DNA of 64,000 bases from Osmia lignaria lignaria (Eukaryota > Arthropoda > Insecta > Hymenoptera > Megachilidae), in contig NC_135046.1 in the NCBI RefSeq assembly GCF_051020975.1, forward strand, positions 8,928,001 through 8,992,000. Reading direction: 5' to 3'. Position 1 is the first letter of the stretch, and each line of letters begins with the position of its first letter. The notes under the pieces are model-generated. The model worked only from the letters and a program-made list of their open reading frames with translations. It was not told the origin of the DNA and did no database searches. A program made the translations under genes and the position numbers. This document shows, one piece after another, positions 51,136 through 62,985 of the stretch.

Positions 51136-51822
51136 TCACCTGGCGTATTTGTCCCCCGCTAAATTGTTTGCGTTATTCGCTGGTTTGTTCCCGTTCGCGA
51201 AGGTATTTGCAAACAAAAAAGCAAACGCTCGCGGAGGAGGGGGGACGTGGTTAATTGCCCGGCCAGCTTCGGCAAATACGTTCCTATTGACGGACGTAAA
51301 TACACGGGGAAATTTTACTCTCAAAACCGGTCCCCGATGGCGGGCCTCTGTCCGCCACCGGTAAACATTAGGAGTAAAAGTGAAAAGTGAAAGGTACCGA
51401 CGACGCCTATTTGCCGAAAATTTGTCGCCCATTATTTGCCACGCGATGCCGTCCAGCATTTCCCGCGGGAAATATGCTGGAAGTACGGATTGAAAATTTG
51501 ACTTTATGATATTTCGTGCGAATTGATGGGAAAACTTGTAATCAAGAGTGCAAGTCAAGATGCGTGCTATAAAATTCTCTATGGTTAAATTTTCTACCGT
51601 TATAAAACCATAAATCTTCTCTTTTTTTTTATATGGAAATAGAAACACAGTTTTAATTATAATTCCCACTCTTATCTTGACTTCGGGCCGAGATAAAACG
51701 CCGTTCCAACGTTGTGGAACAAAGACGCTAACAGTATTTCGAAATATTCCATTCGCACCTCGTAAATCCTTCCGTTCGTTTCGAACAGTATCATCTGCCC
51801 TTTGCCACCCAACGATAGCCAC
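51136..51822 (-). CDS. Long open frame (228 codons), probably fortuitous
   Basis: The minus strand is open for 228 codons. The first codon is GTG, not ATG, and the first internal Met is only about half way in. Residues 50-110 are more protein-like than usual for this window (an aliphatic segment VGIIIKTVFLFPY, then a Lys/Glu stretch, then an aliphatic-aromatic region). The C-terminal third is Arg/Ala/Asn-rich with a PPPP run. No domain is recognised, and no flanking splice sites or start context were found. The frame crosses an AT-rich patch (about 51480-51680) without a stop, which makes it slightly less trivial than the GC-rich open frames. Coding status is unsupported. Confidence 0.07.
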   Translation of the reverse strand: MAIVGWQRADDTVRNERKDLRGANGIFRNTVSVFVPQRWNGVLSRPEVKIRVGIIIKTVFLFPYKKKEKIYGFITVENLTIENFIARILTCTLDYKFSHQFARNIIKSNFQSVLPAYFPREMLDGIAWQIMGDKFSANRRRRYLSLFTFTPNVYRWRTEARHRGPVLRVKFPRVFTSVNRNVFAEAGRAINHVPPPPRAFAFLFANTFANGNKPANNANNLAGDKYAR

Positions 51823-53543
51823 AATCTCGTATCGCGCGCAACAAGCTCGAAAGCTCGGAGATCCCCCAGCGCGTTAAGTATTCCATAAAATTTCCAGTTC
51901 ACAGCCCTGTTCGCACCTAGGAGCACAACGAAATTCCACGCTGGCCAAAGGAAGAATAACCTGCCGCGTGGTAGATAACGCTGCATTGTTGCTGCACTCG
52001 CAGCATGTGTAAACAATAAAGCGGATACACCGTTGTCGAGCCACGAGTGCATTTTCACGTGATCCCGCACACATTCGGCTCACTATCGTGGAGAACACAT
52101 GCACATTTCCAACATTTTTCATTCTCATTGTGTGAAACTAAAGTTCATTCGTTCTTATTCAAATCGAATTGTATTATTAATATTTCTATCATTATTCATA
52201 GAATTTTTCCGAAAAATCCATCTTTCACACCTTCTATTTAGCTTAGACGTTCAGGTCACGTCTAGGATTTAACGCGAGAGGGTTTAAAGCGGATATCGAG
52301 GTAACGAGGAGATGTAGAAGCGAGGTTCACAGGAGAGAAGGTGCACTCGCGGTAATCGGAATGATTACAAGAGTGCCGGAGTGCCAGGTATATGTAAGAA
52401 CCGTGTACACGTTCTCAGGAATGGCGTATATGGGCCCGTTTACAAGCAGCGAGCCATCGGAGCTTGGCCTGGAAAAAATAGTGCTAAATGTTGGAGAAAT
52501 TACGAGGCGGCTCTGTCGATGCTTATCCACGTAATATCTCGTGATCGATGGCTGGCCACGCGTCCCTCGTTCGGTTAAGCGTCATCCTCATGGAACCTCT
52601 CATTGCGACCGATGAGCATCGAAGAATATAGGGACGCGAACAAGAGATGGTGGCTCGATACACGGTTAATATCGGTATACCGCTGACGCTTTAACTCGCG
52701 ATAGAGCAATTTCGCGTTCGTCACGGGTCTTTACCGGCGCCGTGCGTTATCCAATTCACCGTGAACATTAGAATTACCGAGGGTCAATCGTTGTGTCCAG
52801 GCTGAGCCTTTTTATACTCCTCTTAAAATGCTTCATCAGGGAAAAGAGGGCCATAAAAGTGAAAAAAGTAGACAAATTGTTCAAGTTACTTGTCCTTAAT
52901 ATTTCATCCCCTATACGTACTGCTAATTTTCACGCTCCTATAATCCTGTAAAATAGCTAGTATTTAGATCAAAGCGTTCGGTATCTATAGGTAAATCAAC
53001 GCCTACGTTTACACCGTTTCAACACGAGAGCTTGAAATAACGTAGTTCATAAAGTATTTCATGAAAAGCAGGGTCGAGAAGATCATAAACATCGAAATAG
53101 CGAGGCTTTCTCTTCCCTTTTACCGTACCATTCGTATTGTGCAACTGGCTCGATGTCCGTCGCGAAAGTCCTCGGAAAGCCCTATCAGAGACGTTTCTCG
53201 GAACGTCGTTGCGACACAATACGCGTTTTTACGTGGACGTATCCGCGTTGGAAAAAATGTCTGGCAGGCAGGCTGGATAATGCAAACACTCGAAGCCGGC
53301 TTTTCTACGGCCGCCTCGGTTGCCTATCGACTCCGGTGATCGTCCGTCTTTCATACCCACGGACAAGTGAACTTTTCCTTATCGGGTCGGACGATCATCG
53401 TTCGACGATTGGGTAAGGATAGTCACGTGGCCACTTCCTTTTCAGTACTTATCTCCCGATTGACTGTCGGCCCATTATAAACGACTCTTCGTAATTGACG
53501 AACGTCGGGCTGCGACGGGAAGGCATGTTAAAAAATGAATCGG

Positions 53544-54236
53544 CTAGACGTTCGCGAAAAGAAGGTCGTAGTTTCTCCGAGGAAAGGAGGAATTATCGAT
53601 TCGCAATGCCGTTGTGTCTATTCGAATTGAGTCACGGTTCAGCGGGCCGAACGAATTCGCAACAAGAAATACTGTAGTCACCGATACAATCGCGTACAGT
53701 GCATCGGCAATGAGGAACGGTGAACGATCTGACGGCGCGTGAGAAAAGGCCCAGTGTCGCCCATAAACTTTCCGTATCCCCTGTCCGAAATTTATTAGGA
53801 GGCTATTGTGACCTGGCCGGAGGTGTGCATGCACGCACCAGGTGCATCGACCCACTTCGTTGACACGTGCTCCGATTCGCACATCAAACACCCCGCCGTC
53901 GACAGGGAGCACTGTCGTTGAAACAGTTTTACGCTCGCTCGCGTTTTTCCATGCTCTCTGAGCGACGACGGAGAAACCCGGTGTCGATGGCCGGCATTCC
54001 TCGTCTCGTTTTAACGCGTCGTCGTTCGCATTGTCGCGAGCAGGTCGCGGTTGGATTTCTCTTATGGGAATGACCAGCGGTGCGACTCCGTCGTGAGCAC
54101 CATATCGGCTGGGCAGCTTTCTCCCGGCCCGGCCGTTGCCTACGGGAAAGGTCGGCAGCCGCGGGTGTCGTTCACTGCACCGGCGTGCCAACTCCGAGAA
54201 GGACAAGGCTGGGAATGTGATTTTCAAAGGTGGCAA
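53544..54236 (-). CDS. Longest open frame in the window (230 codons), probably fortuitous
   Basis: The minus strand is open for 230 codons, starting at TTG. The translation has an Arg/Pro-rich first half and a more hydrophobic stretch around residues 175-200 (FLIADALYAIVSVTTVFLVA) that could pass for a membrane segment. I recognise no family. GC-rich, CpG-rich local composition depletes stops. Shorter + strand frames are open over the same bases (53867-54073, 54051-54287). No splice-site pair, promoter or polyadenylation arrangement supports a gene. Confidence 0.07.
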   Translation of the reverse strand: MPPLKITFPALSFSELARRCSERHPRLPTFPVGNGRAGRKLPSRYGAHDGVAPLVIPIREIQPRPARDNANDDALKRDEECRPSTPGFSVVAQRAWKNASERKTVSTTVLPVDGGVFDVRIGARVNEVGRCTWCVHAHLRPGHNSLLINFGQGIRKVYGRHWAFSHAPSDRSPFLIADALYAIVSVTTVFLVANSFGPLNRDSIRIDTTALRIDNSSFPRRNYDLLFANV

Positions 54237-55228
54237 GTACAGGGTTATATAAAGGATAATACAATCCGTATCGTTCGAAATCGATGAAACACGAAGAATA
54301 TCAATCTCCCATTAATTCGACGCGCTCTGGAAAGTAACGAAGCGAATAAAACACCACCCCACACGAGGGAGTCCCATATTGGCGAAGATCACCGGTCCGA
54401 ATTATTTAACCTACTCCCTTACAAAGGTCCAGCCCTCGAAGCGGTGAAAGAGAGCCGCATTATGCGTGTTTCACGGTGCATTACAATATTACATTAATAC
54501 TCCTAAGCCACTAATCTTTTACAAGAGACGTCCCATTTGGGCGAAGCCGAGCGTAATCTGGCAAAGGGGGGTGGCCATTAGGTATGTAAAAAAAGAAAAT
54601 TTTCAACCACCCCGTGAAGGTACGATATATCATTCAGTACCCTGTCCCACCTTCACCCTTCTTCCATTGCTGTCACAGAGTTTTCTATTCGATTTCCTGC
54701 TCCCCTTCTACCCTGCTCTCCCCGTTTCTCTCCCTCGTGTATTAGGCGACATAGACACGCTACGTTCACAAGCATTAGTAGAAATGTAATCTTACTTAAG
54801 CATATGTCGGCATGACTGATTGGACGGTCGACAGCTCGGATAAATAATAGCGCGAACAGCGAGTCCCTCGTTTCGATCCCGCGTGTCGTCGTCAATTCCC
54901 CTCCACGATCCTCTCTCTATCTCCCTATCCGCGCTTCTGGGAATTAGAAGGAAAAAAAAATCACATATGGGTACCAGCTAGGTTGGGGGGGAGTGAGAGA
55001 TCATGCTGGTAGCTTGATTGCGTCAATAGTCATCGATCTGGCCACTAAGTCCTCTAGTAAATTCAAGTACACGTACCGAAGTATGGTCGTCCGCTGTTCT
55101 AGGACTTCCTTTTCGGTGTACCGTGTACTTTCGCGCCGTGTTGACCGATGGCACGTGTTCCTATCGATCCCGCCTTTACTGCTCCCTAATTCTACGCGTA
55201 CAAAGTGCGTATCGAGTGTCGCGTGCAG

Positions 55229-55265
55229 GGCCACCGTAATACGCGTGCAAAGGGAGACGGTAAGT
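55229..55265 (+). other. Strong isolated 5' splice-site match with possible 31-nt microexon
   Basis: At 55260-55265 the sequence reads GAGACG|GTAAGTAAG, a near-consensus 5' splice site. A GTGCAG at 55223-55228 upstream could serve as a 3' splice site, giving a 31-nt exon at 55229-55259. The putative branch motif CTAAT (about 55187-55191) is present, but the tract before the AG is not pyrimidine-rich, so the acceptor is weak. Alternatively this is the donor of a first, non-coding exon. Isolated GTAAGT matches are expected by chance in 64 kb. Confidence 0.15.
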
Positions 55266-58200
55266 AAGTTTCGCGATAATTTCGTTAGCTGCGATTTTTC
55301 GTCCTCTTCGAACGCGATGTAACTTTTACATTATACATTTTCACCGTTTGATACAAATTAAAAGTGGCAAATAAACATGAGTCACTGTATATTCTAAATG
55401 AAATATTCATTTGAACGATAGCGCGAAGGCTGTAGAAATAGCGGTGACAGAGATGGCTAACAGTTTCGATGTTTATGCGACAATGAACGGGCGAAGCCCG
55501 AAAAAGGAAAGGGCAACTCTAACACGAAGGTTCTTTCGAGCGAACAAAGCGCACTGAAGACACCAATCTTTCAGCCAGGCATTATTCTACGTTGGTCGTT
55601 AGGTTCGTTGATAGCTGCCAGAGGTTCAATCGTCGAAAGGAACGGGCAAGAGGACAAGGGACAAGCAAGAGTGCATAATTGAATCCCAGATACGAACGTG
55701 GAAGCGTGGTAGCTTACGAACAGTGATTACGTAAAGCTGCCATTGTCAGGCTTACTACCGCTTTACCGTGTACGTCGATTCAAAACTATGCTTACACACC
55801 GCCGAAACCTCCGCGTGTCCTGTACGTGTGTACCTTATTAACATACGCGCGTTCTTTCGTACAAGCAACCCGACAATTGCTCCTTTCTGCTCGTCCGCAG
55901 TGATAAAAATAGAGGAGAGGAGAATACAAGACGGTCGTTTAATTCAATATCGTAGTTCCACGTTTAGTTCCTCCTTACGATCCTCCCTCTGTATTAATTA
56001 TCAAACACGCTGAATATGGAACTGGAGACGGAGTGTTATTAGCTTCACGCTCCGAGCCACGTGTAACTGAATCGGGCGTGCGGCGCGCGTTTATTTCTCC
56101 TTGTAAATTATACCTGCACGGTGAAAACTGCAATTACTCGCTGAATACCCTCGGTGCGTGCTACTCGCGATGAGAAAACGGGAAGAGAAGAAAAAACCTA
56201 CGGTGTCCCCGAGGCGAGGCGAGGCTAGGCTGTTACTTTCATCTCTCGTCCCTTTCCTTTCAATCGACCTCGCTTCGTCTTCGATAATAATTTGTTTACG
56301 TAAAATTATCGATCAGACTGGATCCCGGCGTGGTCGTTTCTCGTTAAGACTCCCGGGATCGAATTGCAGCAGGGAAAGAAGTGAAATCTGGGAAACCGTT
56401 TGGTAACACGACGCGAAACACATGCTGTGCCCCGTGTCGACGCCACTGATCAACTCTCTCTTCCTCCACCGTCTCCTCGCCATTCTCATTTTTCCGTTAT
56501 TAGATATTTTTTTCATCCCCAGGCAACACGCGTTCACGTGCCCGCGGAAAATCAAGGGAAAGTCTCCCTTTGATCTCCCTTTGAATATAAGACCAGTAAA
56601 AAGTGTAGAAAACATTGACAATTCGTGGAGAAGGAGCATTAGGATCTTTGCGTAACTGTCAAGTTTCTTAATCGTTTTGGGTCCTCGCTGAGCTCCAAAA
56701 ACCCTGTCACCCCAACTGCTTGACATACTGTTTTTCTTTCACGATTGCGCGCGTCACTCTTATCGCGCCCTTTGTCAATGTCCATCAGACGATAGATATT
56801 TTACCGTCTCATAGGGTGGTAATTGAAAAAGCACCATCTTTTTATATTTCTGAGTCGTTCGAACTTTAACGAACCCTTGTAACGTGTCATAGAGATACAA
56901 TTTTCCGAATCTTTGGCCGACAGTGTTTTAATCTTTTAGTTAGTCTGATTTGACGTTTCGTTTATCTAAGAACGTTTCTTTCCTTAATCCTCTGGCTACA
57001 AATTAAGCCGAGCATTGTCGCCCATGCTAACGCGAATCCGCGCGTGCAGCAAGTTTCTCTGCAGTGGCAGCGATCGTTAGCCGATAGCAACGTAACGCAA
57101 CGCATTGACGAGGAAGCGGAGGTCCTCCATTGTCTTCGGACAGGCGAGTCGGGGAGAATCTGTGCCAGGAGTGCACGCTATGCGCGTATTGTCCCAAATG
57201 ACATCACCGGTTTCGAAACGCGTTGCGCGCGGACAATCGGTGGCCGAGTCGCAACTCGCGGCGGTCCATGCGATCGGTTAAGCTCGCGAGCTCTGCCCAC
57301 TTAGCTGGCAAGAATGCAAACGCGCCTAGCCACTCGATCATGCGAGGGACGTGCATAAACGGGAATCAATGAGTCATGCGAGCTGTCAAAGCGTATTAAT
57401 AGGCCGGTTTCAAGCTGGCTGCCGATCGGCAATCGAAAAAACAAGAAGCGGTCGTTGCGGGAGCTTTCACTTCCTCGAGGTACGACCGATCGAGCAATTA
57501 TAATGGCAATGGAAAATGATTTCTCATCGACAATAGGCTTTCGTAGAGTGTCGATCCTTTGGAAAAGAAGAGTATTGTGTTTCTAGCCGAACGGACAGAT
57601 TTGTTGGATACTAACAGGACTGGTGAAAGTCGGTGTCGTTGCGTGTCATAGAACGCGGGTGGATCGGGGTAATGGGATCAAAACGTCGCCGGTACCAGCG
57701 TTCAATTTCAATGAAAGGCTCATTCGTCTTCGTTACGGCTTTCGTTTCGGTGTTCACCGTTCGCTCGAATGCTTTACGTACCGTAACTATCCGTCGTTGA
57801 TGGAGGTGTTGAACACGGTTTCTAGCTAATAGACAGAAATCGATAGTAGGCTGGATATGAATAAATATACGGAGAGAGGAATGTGTAAGGAAATAATGGG
57901 TGCTAGGAGAATGAAGATTTACTGGCCAGATCGTTGTGAATGAATCGATCATGGATTGTAGTTCAGGCTACATGTAATTACGTCTGAAAGAGGTATCTAG
58001 CGCACGCTTCTTAATATTTGATCGAGTTCCAGATAGCAGCTCCACGTTCCCTCTTTGCTTATTCTCTCTCAGTCGCTGGATATAGAAGCAACTGGACACG
58101 AGCTTTGCCATTACGATAATAGTAGAATAAGTGTTTCACTATTTCTGTTTCGCCTAACGGTCGACTGAATACGGTCAGAGTGCGTCAGCCTTATTATTGT

Positions 58201-58581
58201 TCGATTCCCTACATCATCGTATCGAGACCATCTCATAACTCCCAACGATATCGATTCCGCCTCCAAACAATCGGGCTGCGAGTGTTCAGCCCTCGGCCCC
58301 AATCAAACGTATGTACTCCGAAACGAGTGGCGAGAACGTTTTGACATCTCACGGTCCATCGATCGAGAAGAGGAACGAAGTTAACCCTGTACAGGACTCG
58401 GCTTCACCGAAGAGTACGGTCGATCGCGTGTTTCGCCGGCTGTATTCCTCAAAACGAGTGGGAACTGTGACGCGTACGAAAATGGATAGGACGTTTGAAG
58501 TGGGCCGAGAAGTAACTGGAAGCGAGAAAGCATCCACGGGACGTGTACGCGGTAGTGGCCCGTCGTGTTTCTGTCTATTGT

Positions 58582-58614
58582 AGAGAGAAAGAGAGAGAGA
58601 GAGAGAGAGACGAG
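58582..58614. repeat. (GA)n microsatellite
   Basis: Pure (GA)10 at 58591-58610 with imperfect GA flanks. A potential GAGA-factor binding tract, probably length-polymorphic. Confidence 0.9.
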
Positions 58615-59765
58615 AATAGGCAGCCAAGCAAAGGCGAGCTAACAGCTGTCAAAGCGTTCGCGGTCTGGTTAGAGCCGACCCTTCTCTACGACCGTCTGAT
58701 GTTGTGGTTGCTAATGTACTCGGTCCACGATGCACAGTCAGTCGTCGAGCGACAAGCACAGCGACATGAAGAAACAGCCACGCTTCGTACCAGAACACAA
58801 TGTGTGTTTATCTTCCTATTTAGAAGCTTCGCGCTCGAACCAGACGCGATGGAACGACCATCGAATGAGTCACTTCGCGAAACGGAGCACCGTGTGGGTG
58901 GAACTTAACACCTGGTCCCTGTGACAAGTATTTCTTGACATATTAAGATTAAGAACGCGAAATGAGTTCATGGTCGAAGAACAAGTTGATAGGGTTTTGT
59001 AATTACAGTACTTGGCCCATCGATGGACGAATGGATCCTTAAGCTAATTTCAAATTTTACCTATCTGATCTTGTTACTATAGATAGATTTCTGAGTTGTA
59101 ATTAAAACGGATGGAGAGTTAGCTTGCCTTTAATCTGTTAGAATGAGGTCTCTGGGTCGGCGGGACTTCTTCCGGTTCGAGTAACACCTCGTGTACAGTA
59201 ATTTGTGGTTCCATGGTCCTAGCGGCTAGCCACTATAATTTAAACTGCGGTCAGCTCACCGTGTAAACGACGAATGGGAAGGTTGCACACGGATTTTGGT
59301 CGCGATGGGATGGAAAGTTCAGGAGGAGAAATTGTTCTTTAACTTTAAGATGAGCAAAGAATAATGATACCTTTGAGAAAATATTTGGATAAATATTTCT
59401 AGTGAATGAAAGATATCACCTCGCATTTCAATTTTCAAACGTTAATTAAAATGAAAAATATACTTTCAATGTTTCTTATAAATATTTGAACATATGTAAC
59501 AATGCTCGAATACATAGAAGTGATCGATTTTTTTGTTGGACAATCCTATAATTGATAATTAGTTTTGTACACTTTGCGACGAAACACCGCGACATTTTCA
59601 AAGAAAAGATCATCGCTGGTAAGACAAAGCATTATCGAGTTTAATTTTTCAATGATCACATCGCGATGTGTTTGCCAGCGTAGCTACGTGTTAATTAGAA
59701 ACTCAATGAAAAAGAAGGACTCAATTTACCCAAGTTGACCCGTGGTTAACGTTTGTTATCTCCTG

Positions 59766-59777
59766 TGTGCGCGCACA
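59766..59777. repeat. 12-bp palindrome TGTGCGCGCACA with adjacent hairpin
   Basis: The palindrome lies in a 14-base alternating purine-pyrimidine run (59764-59777). It overlaps a second hairpin, CAGGGACC/GGT(A)CCCTG, at about 59776-59795. The two structures exclude each other. Confidence 0.5.
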
Positions 59778-62035
59778 GGGACCAAAGGTACCCTGACGCG
59801 GTTTTTATTTTTAATTAACATGTTTCACTGTGTACTTATAGCAATTAAAAGCATGTAATTACTTCGGTTTATCGGATTTTTAATGAATGCAAATTATTGC
59901 AAAACACTGATCCACGGGAGTAAACATCCGACGTATTTAGAGTCCTTGAGGATAATCAATGCAAAAGAAGTTAATCACGATGGACAGAATGAAACGAAGC
60001 TATGAGAAAATTCTTGCAAGGTCTTCGTATACTCGGCCATTCAAGAAAGAAGAGAGAGACGGCGTTTACTCGATCACCTTGCGCAAATTCTCGCATTATA
60101 TTTTCTCACGAGCGTTGAATCGGCTTCCACGCGAACGCGTTACTACTCGCATGGTAATTGCGGCAATTTATCGTGGCTGAATGGCCAGTTTTTACGCTGA
60201 CACAGCGGCACGAGAGCCGCTCGGCCGTATGTGATTGACGGTGCGTCGGAAAAGGACGAATAAAAAACGGTCTCGCTAACAGGACTCCGTTTATCCGAAA
60301 GGATCTTTGCCCGCCGCTTGATTTACTGGGCACAATGTTGCCCGCTCGTGCTTCAATTGCTGCTACCAGGTTGACAAAATATTACTTTCAAACTGGAGCA
60401 AGAAAACTTGTCGGGAAAAAGATTGTAACAATGAAAATTGGAACAGAACTTTCACAAATTTTAGGCTTTCGACAATTTGTGAACTTAAAAAGTGTAAACT
60501 TTTCAATGTTATGTTATAATATAACTGTTGAAATTTTTACTAATTCCAACCATTTCATTTGCAACAATCTACTTAAAATATATAAATCCAGTTTCGTTGA
60601 AGTATAGCTTTAAATCATTATCGAAACCAGAAGTTATTAATAGGAAGGAGATGTCAATTCATTATTATTAACGAATGAGCTCGTTACCGAAATTATTATG
60701 CACTTTAGAAAATTGGATAGAAACATTTGAAATTTCCTGGGACATCATATTTAAATTATTCAAAATATCAATCAAGAAAATTATTCGTGTTATTTGAAAA
60801 TTTCTTCTCCGTCATTTTAACAAACTTTTAGCGTCTAGATTTGGTGGTATGCGATCTAATCATTTTAATTTTCTTTCATCCCCTCGGAAATAAATGGAAC
60901 AAACAGAAAGTTCCCGCGGAATGCGGATGACACAGCCTCGATATCGAAACAGTGCGCGGGAAACTATAAACTGGGAAAAAACAACGGGTATAATCCGTGC
61001 CCGCCACCCGTATGGATTCATTTATCAACCGTTTTCGACGGTTCTGATTGTCAGCGGTGTTTAGTCGAGTTTTTGTCGAGGCCTCCATGCAACCGTGAAA
61101 AATACGAAAGCTCCCGCTGAGAAAAAACGGCCGGACGAGAAAACGATGAGCGAACGGCTGGCCTCGATCACAGAGGTAGAATCATCCTGTTGCAATTCAA
61201 AATTGTTGCTTAACTTTCTGGCGCCGTTGATCTAGCTACATCGCTGCAATTGTTCCTCTTAAGTCTTTCCTCGTTACACTATACATTTTCAGATTACATT
61301 CATACGTACGTCTATTCAGGTACCAGCATTCAGATTTATGAGCAATTTATTTAAAATATATTTATGTACGTTTTCAAGAGAAAGTTTTAGTTACCTCAGG
61401 TAAATGAAACTAAAATTATTTTGCTAATGGTAAATTCTGTTAATTTTCAAGAAAGAAGAAACTTCCAATGAATGTAAATAATTTAAATTGATAATTAAAT
61501 AAATATTGCTGCCATCAAAGAAGTTGCTTACTCCCCTGCTGTTTAATATTCCTGAAATATGAATTTTCGTAACTCTCAAAGATTGTCTTTACGTATTGCA
61601 TACACGAAATAACGATTTTTCTTCGAAACAGAAAGGTTTTTTCTGAAATTATACAAATACTTACCATACCGAAATTTAACTCAAATATGCAGTACGTTAC
61701 TAAATAAAACTCCTCTAATTCGATTGAGCCTGTGCACACCCCATTACCGTCACTCGAATAGAATTTATCTTTACTATCCTAGCAAATTACCCTCGGGCGC
61801 ATCCTCGTATCGGAACGCGGCGGAATGACGCAACGATTCGTAATCTTCACCATGAATACTCACGCATTCCGTTTACGCAACCCGCTGGAAGCAAAAGAAA
61901 GAGATTGCTTTTTAATCGAATGGAATGCAAATTGCGGAGATTGCGTGGATTCCATCGATATCGAGGAAACAGAAACACCGCGGGATTCATTCGGCTAACC
62001 TTTCAGCGTGTCTCTCTACCCCCGTCGAGCGATCA

Positions 62036-62049
62036 TTTTTTTTTTTTTT
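62036..62049. repeat. Poly-T tract (14 T)
   Basis: Uninterrupted T run followed by AAATTATC. Confidence 0.9.
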
Positions 62050-62769
62050 AAATTATCATTTCTTGCTTTCAAATTCGAATTCTGTGGAACGGTGAGATAC
62101 TTCAAGGTTTCCACCACGTCGATCCAGGATAATCGTTCGCGACGAACGTCCTCGCAGCGGTTTTTCTCGCCTCGGATAAGTCGCCGTCGAGATTCCCACA
62201 GCTCGCTAGCGAAATGACATAATGAACGGCAAGACCGGGACGGGAAGACAATCTCGAGTCGGTCAGCGAAATCGAAGACAAAGAACGAATCGATTTCCCT
62301 CTGGCTGGAATTGCAAATCGAGACGATTACTGGAATTCCATCGGTATCGATGGAACCGGGTCTTCAAGGTGAGACTCCGAACGAACGAATTCATTTGGCC
62401 GACCGTTACGAGCAACACCTACGTCCTTTCGATTCAGTCTTTCCTAAATGAACCAAACCGACGTTGGAACTCTCGCAACGTTCGATGGCCGATGGAGCAA
62501 GGTCGATTTTATAATATATTCGTATGCGCGAGGGGAGGAACGTAAGTGAGAGTATGGAGCGAACGTTTCAGGGAAAAATGTGGAAGTCGATTCGATCGGT
62601 AGGGCGGATGGTGTATAAGGGAGCTGCGAATGAGGATGAAGGAAGACAGGTAGCCAAGGTGATTCGAGACGAGACGCGAAGAGAATGAAAGGTAGAAAGA
62701 GAGAGTGGATGCGATCGCGAGAGAATCAGGCCGGACAAACCGCCTAGGCAGGTAGACGCAACCAGGTGT

Positions 62770-62816
62770 GAGGAGATCAGAGGAGATCGGTGGAAGATCT
62801 AAGGAGATCCAAGGAT
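62770..62816. repeat. Four-copy degenerate tandem repeat, period 10-11 bp
   Basis: Units GAGGAGATCA, GAGGAGATCG, GTGGAAGATCT and AAGGAGATCC run head to tail, followed by a partial AAGGATG. The period is close to one DNA helical turn, which puts the GATC word on the same face each time. Confidence 0.75.
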
Positions 62817-62925
62817 GTTCGGCGGCCAGGCTGACGCGGCGATGGTGACGAAGGATGCTAACAGCCTCTGAACGAGTCTCGAACCACCACGCCAACCTCC
62901 ACCTTGGCGGCCTGCAAAAACACCT

Positions 62926-62985
62926 GCCTACTTCTCTCCTCCCTCTTTCTCTTTCACCTTCTTTTTCTCTTCTTCTTCTTCTCTG
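62926..62985 (+). repeat. CT-rich tract with TTC triplets
   Basis: Almost pure C/T on the + strand, ending in four or more tandem TTC units. It follows a purine-rich block at 62560-62830, so strand bias flips within about 100 bp. Confidence 0.8.

Noticed and set aside
62202..62368. Exon between CAG at 62201 and AAG|GTGAGA at 62369
   Set aside because: Stops occur in all three frames soon after the acceptor, so it cannot be an internal coding exon. The acceptor tract is interrupted.
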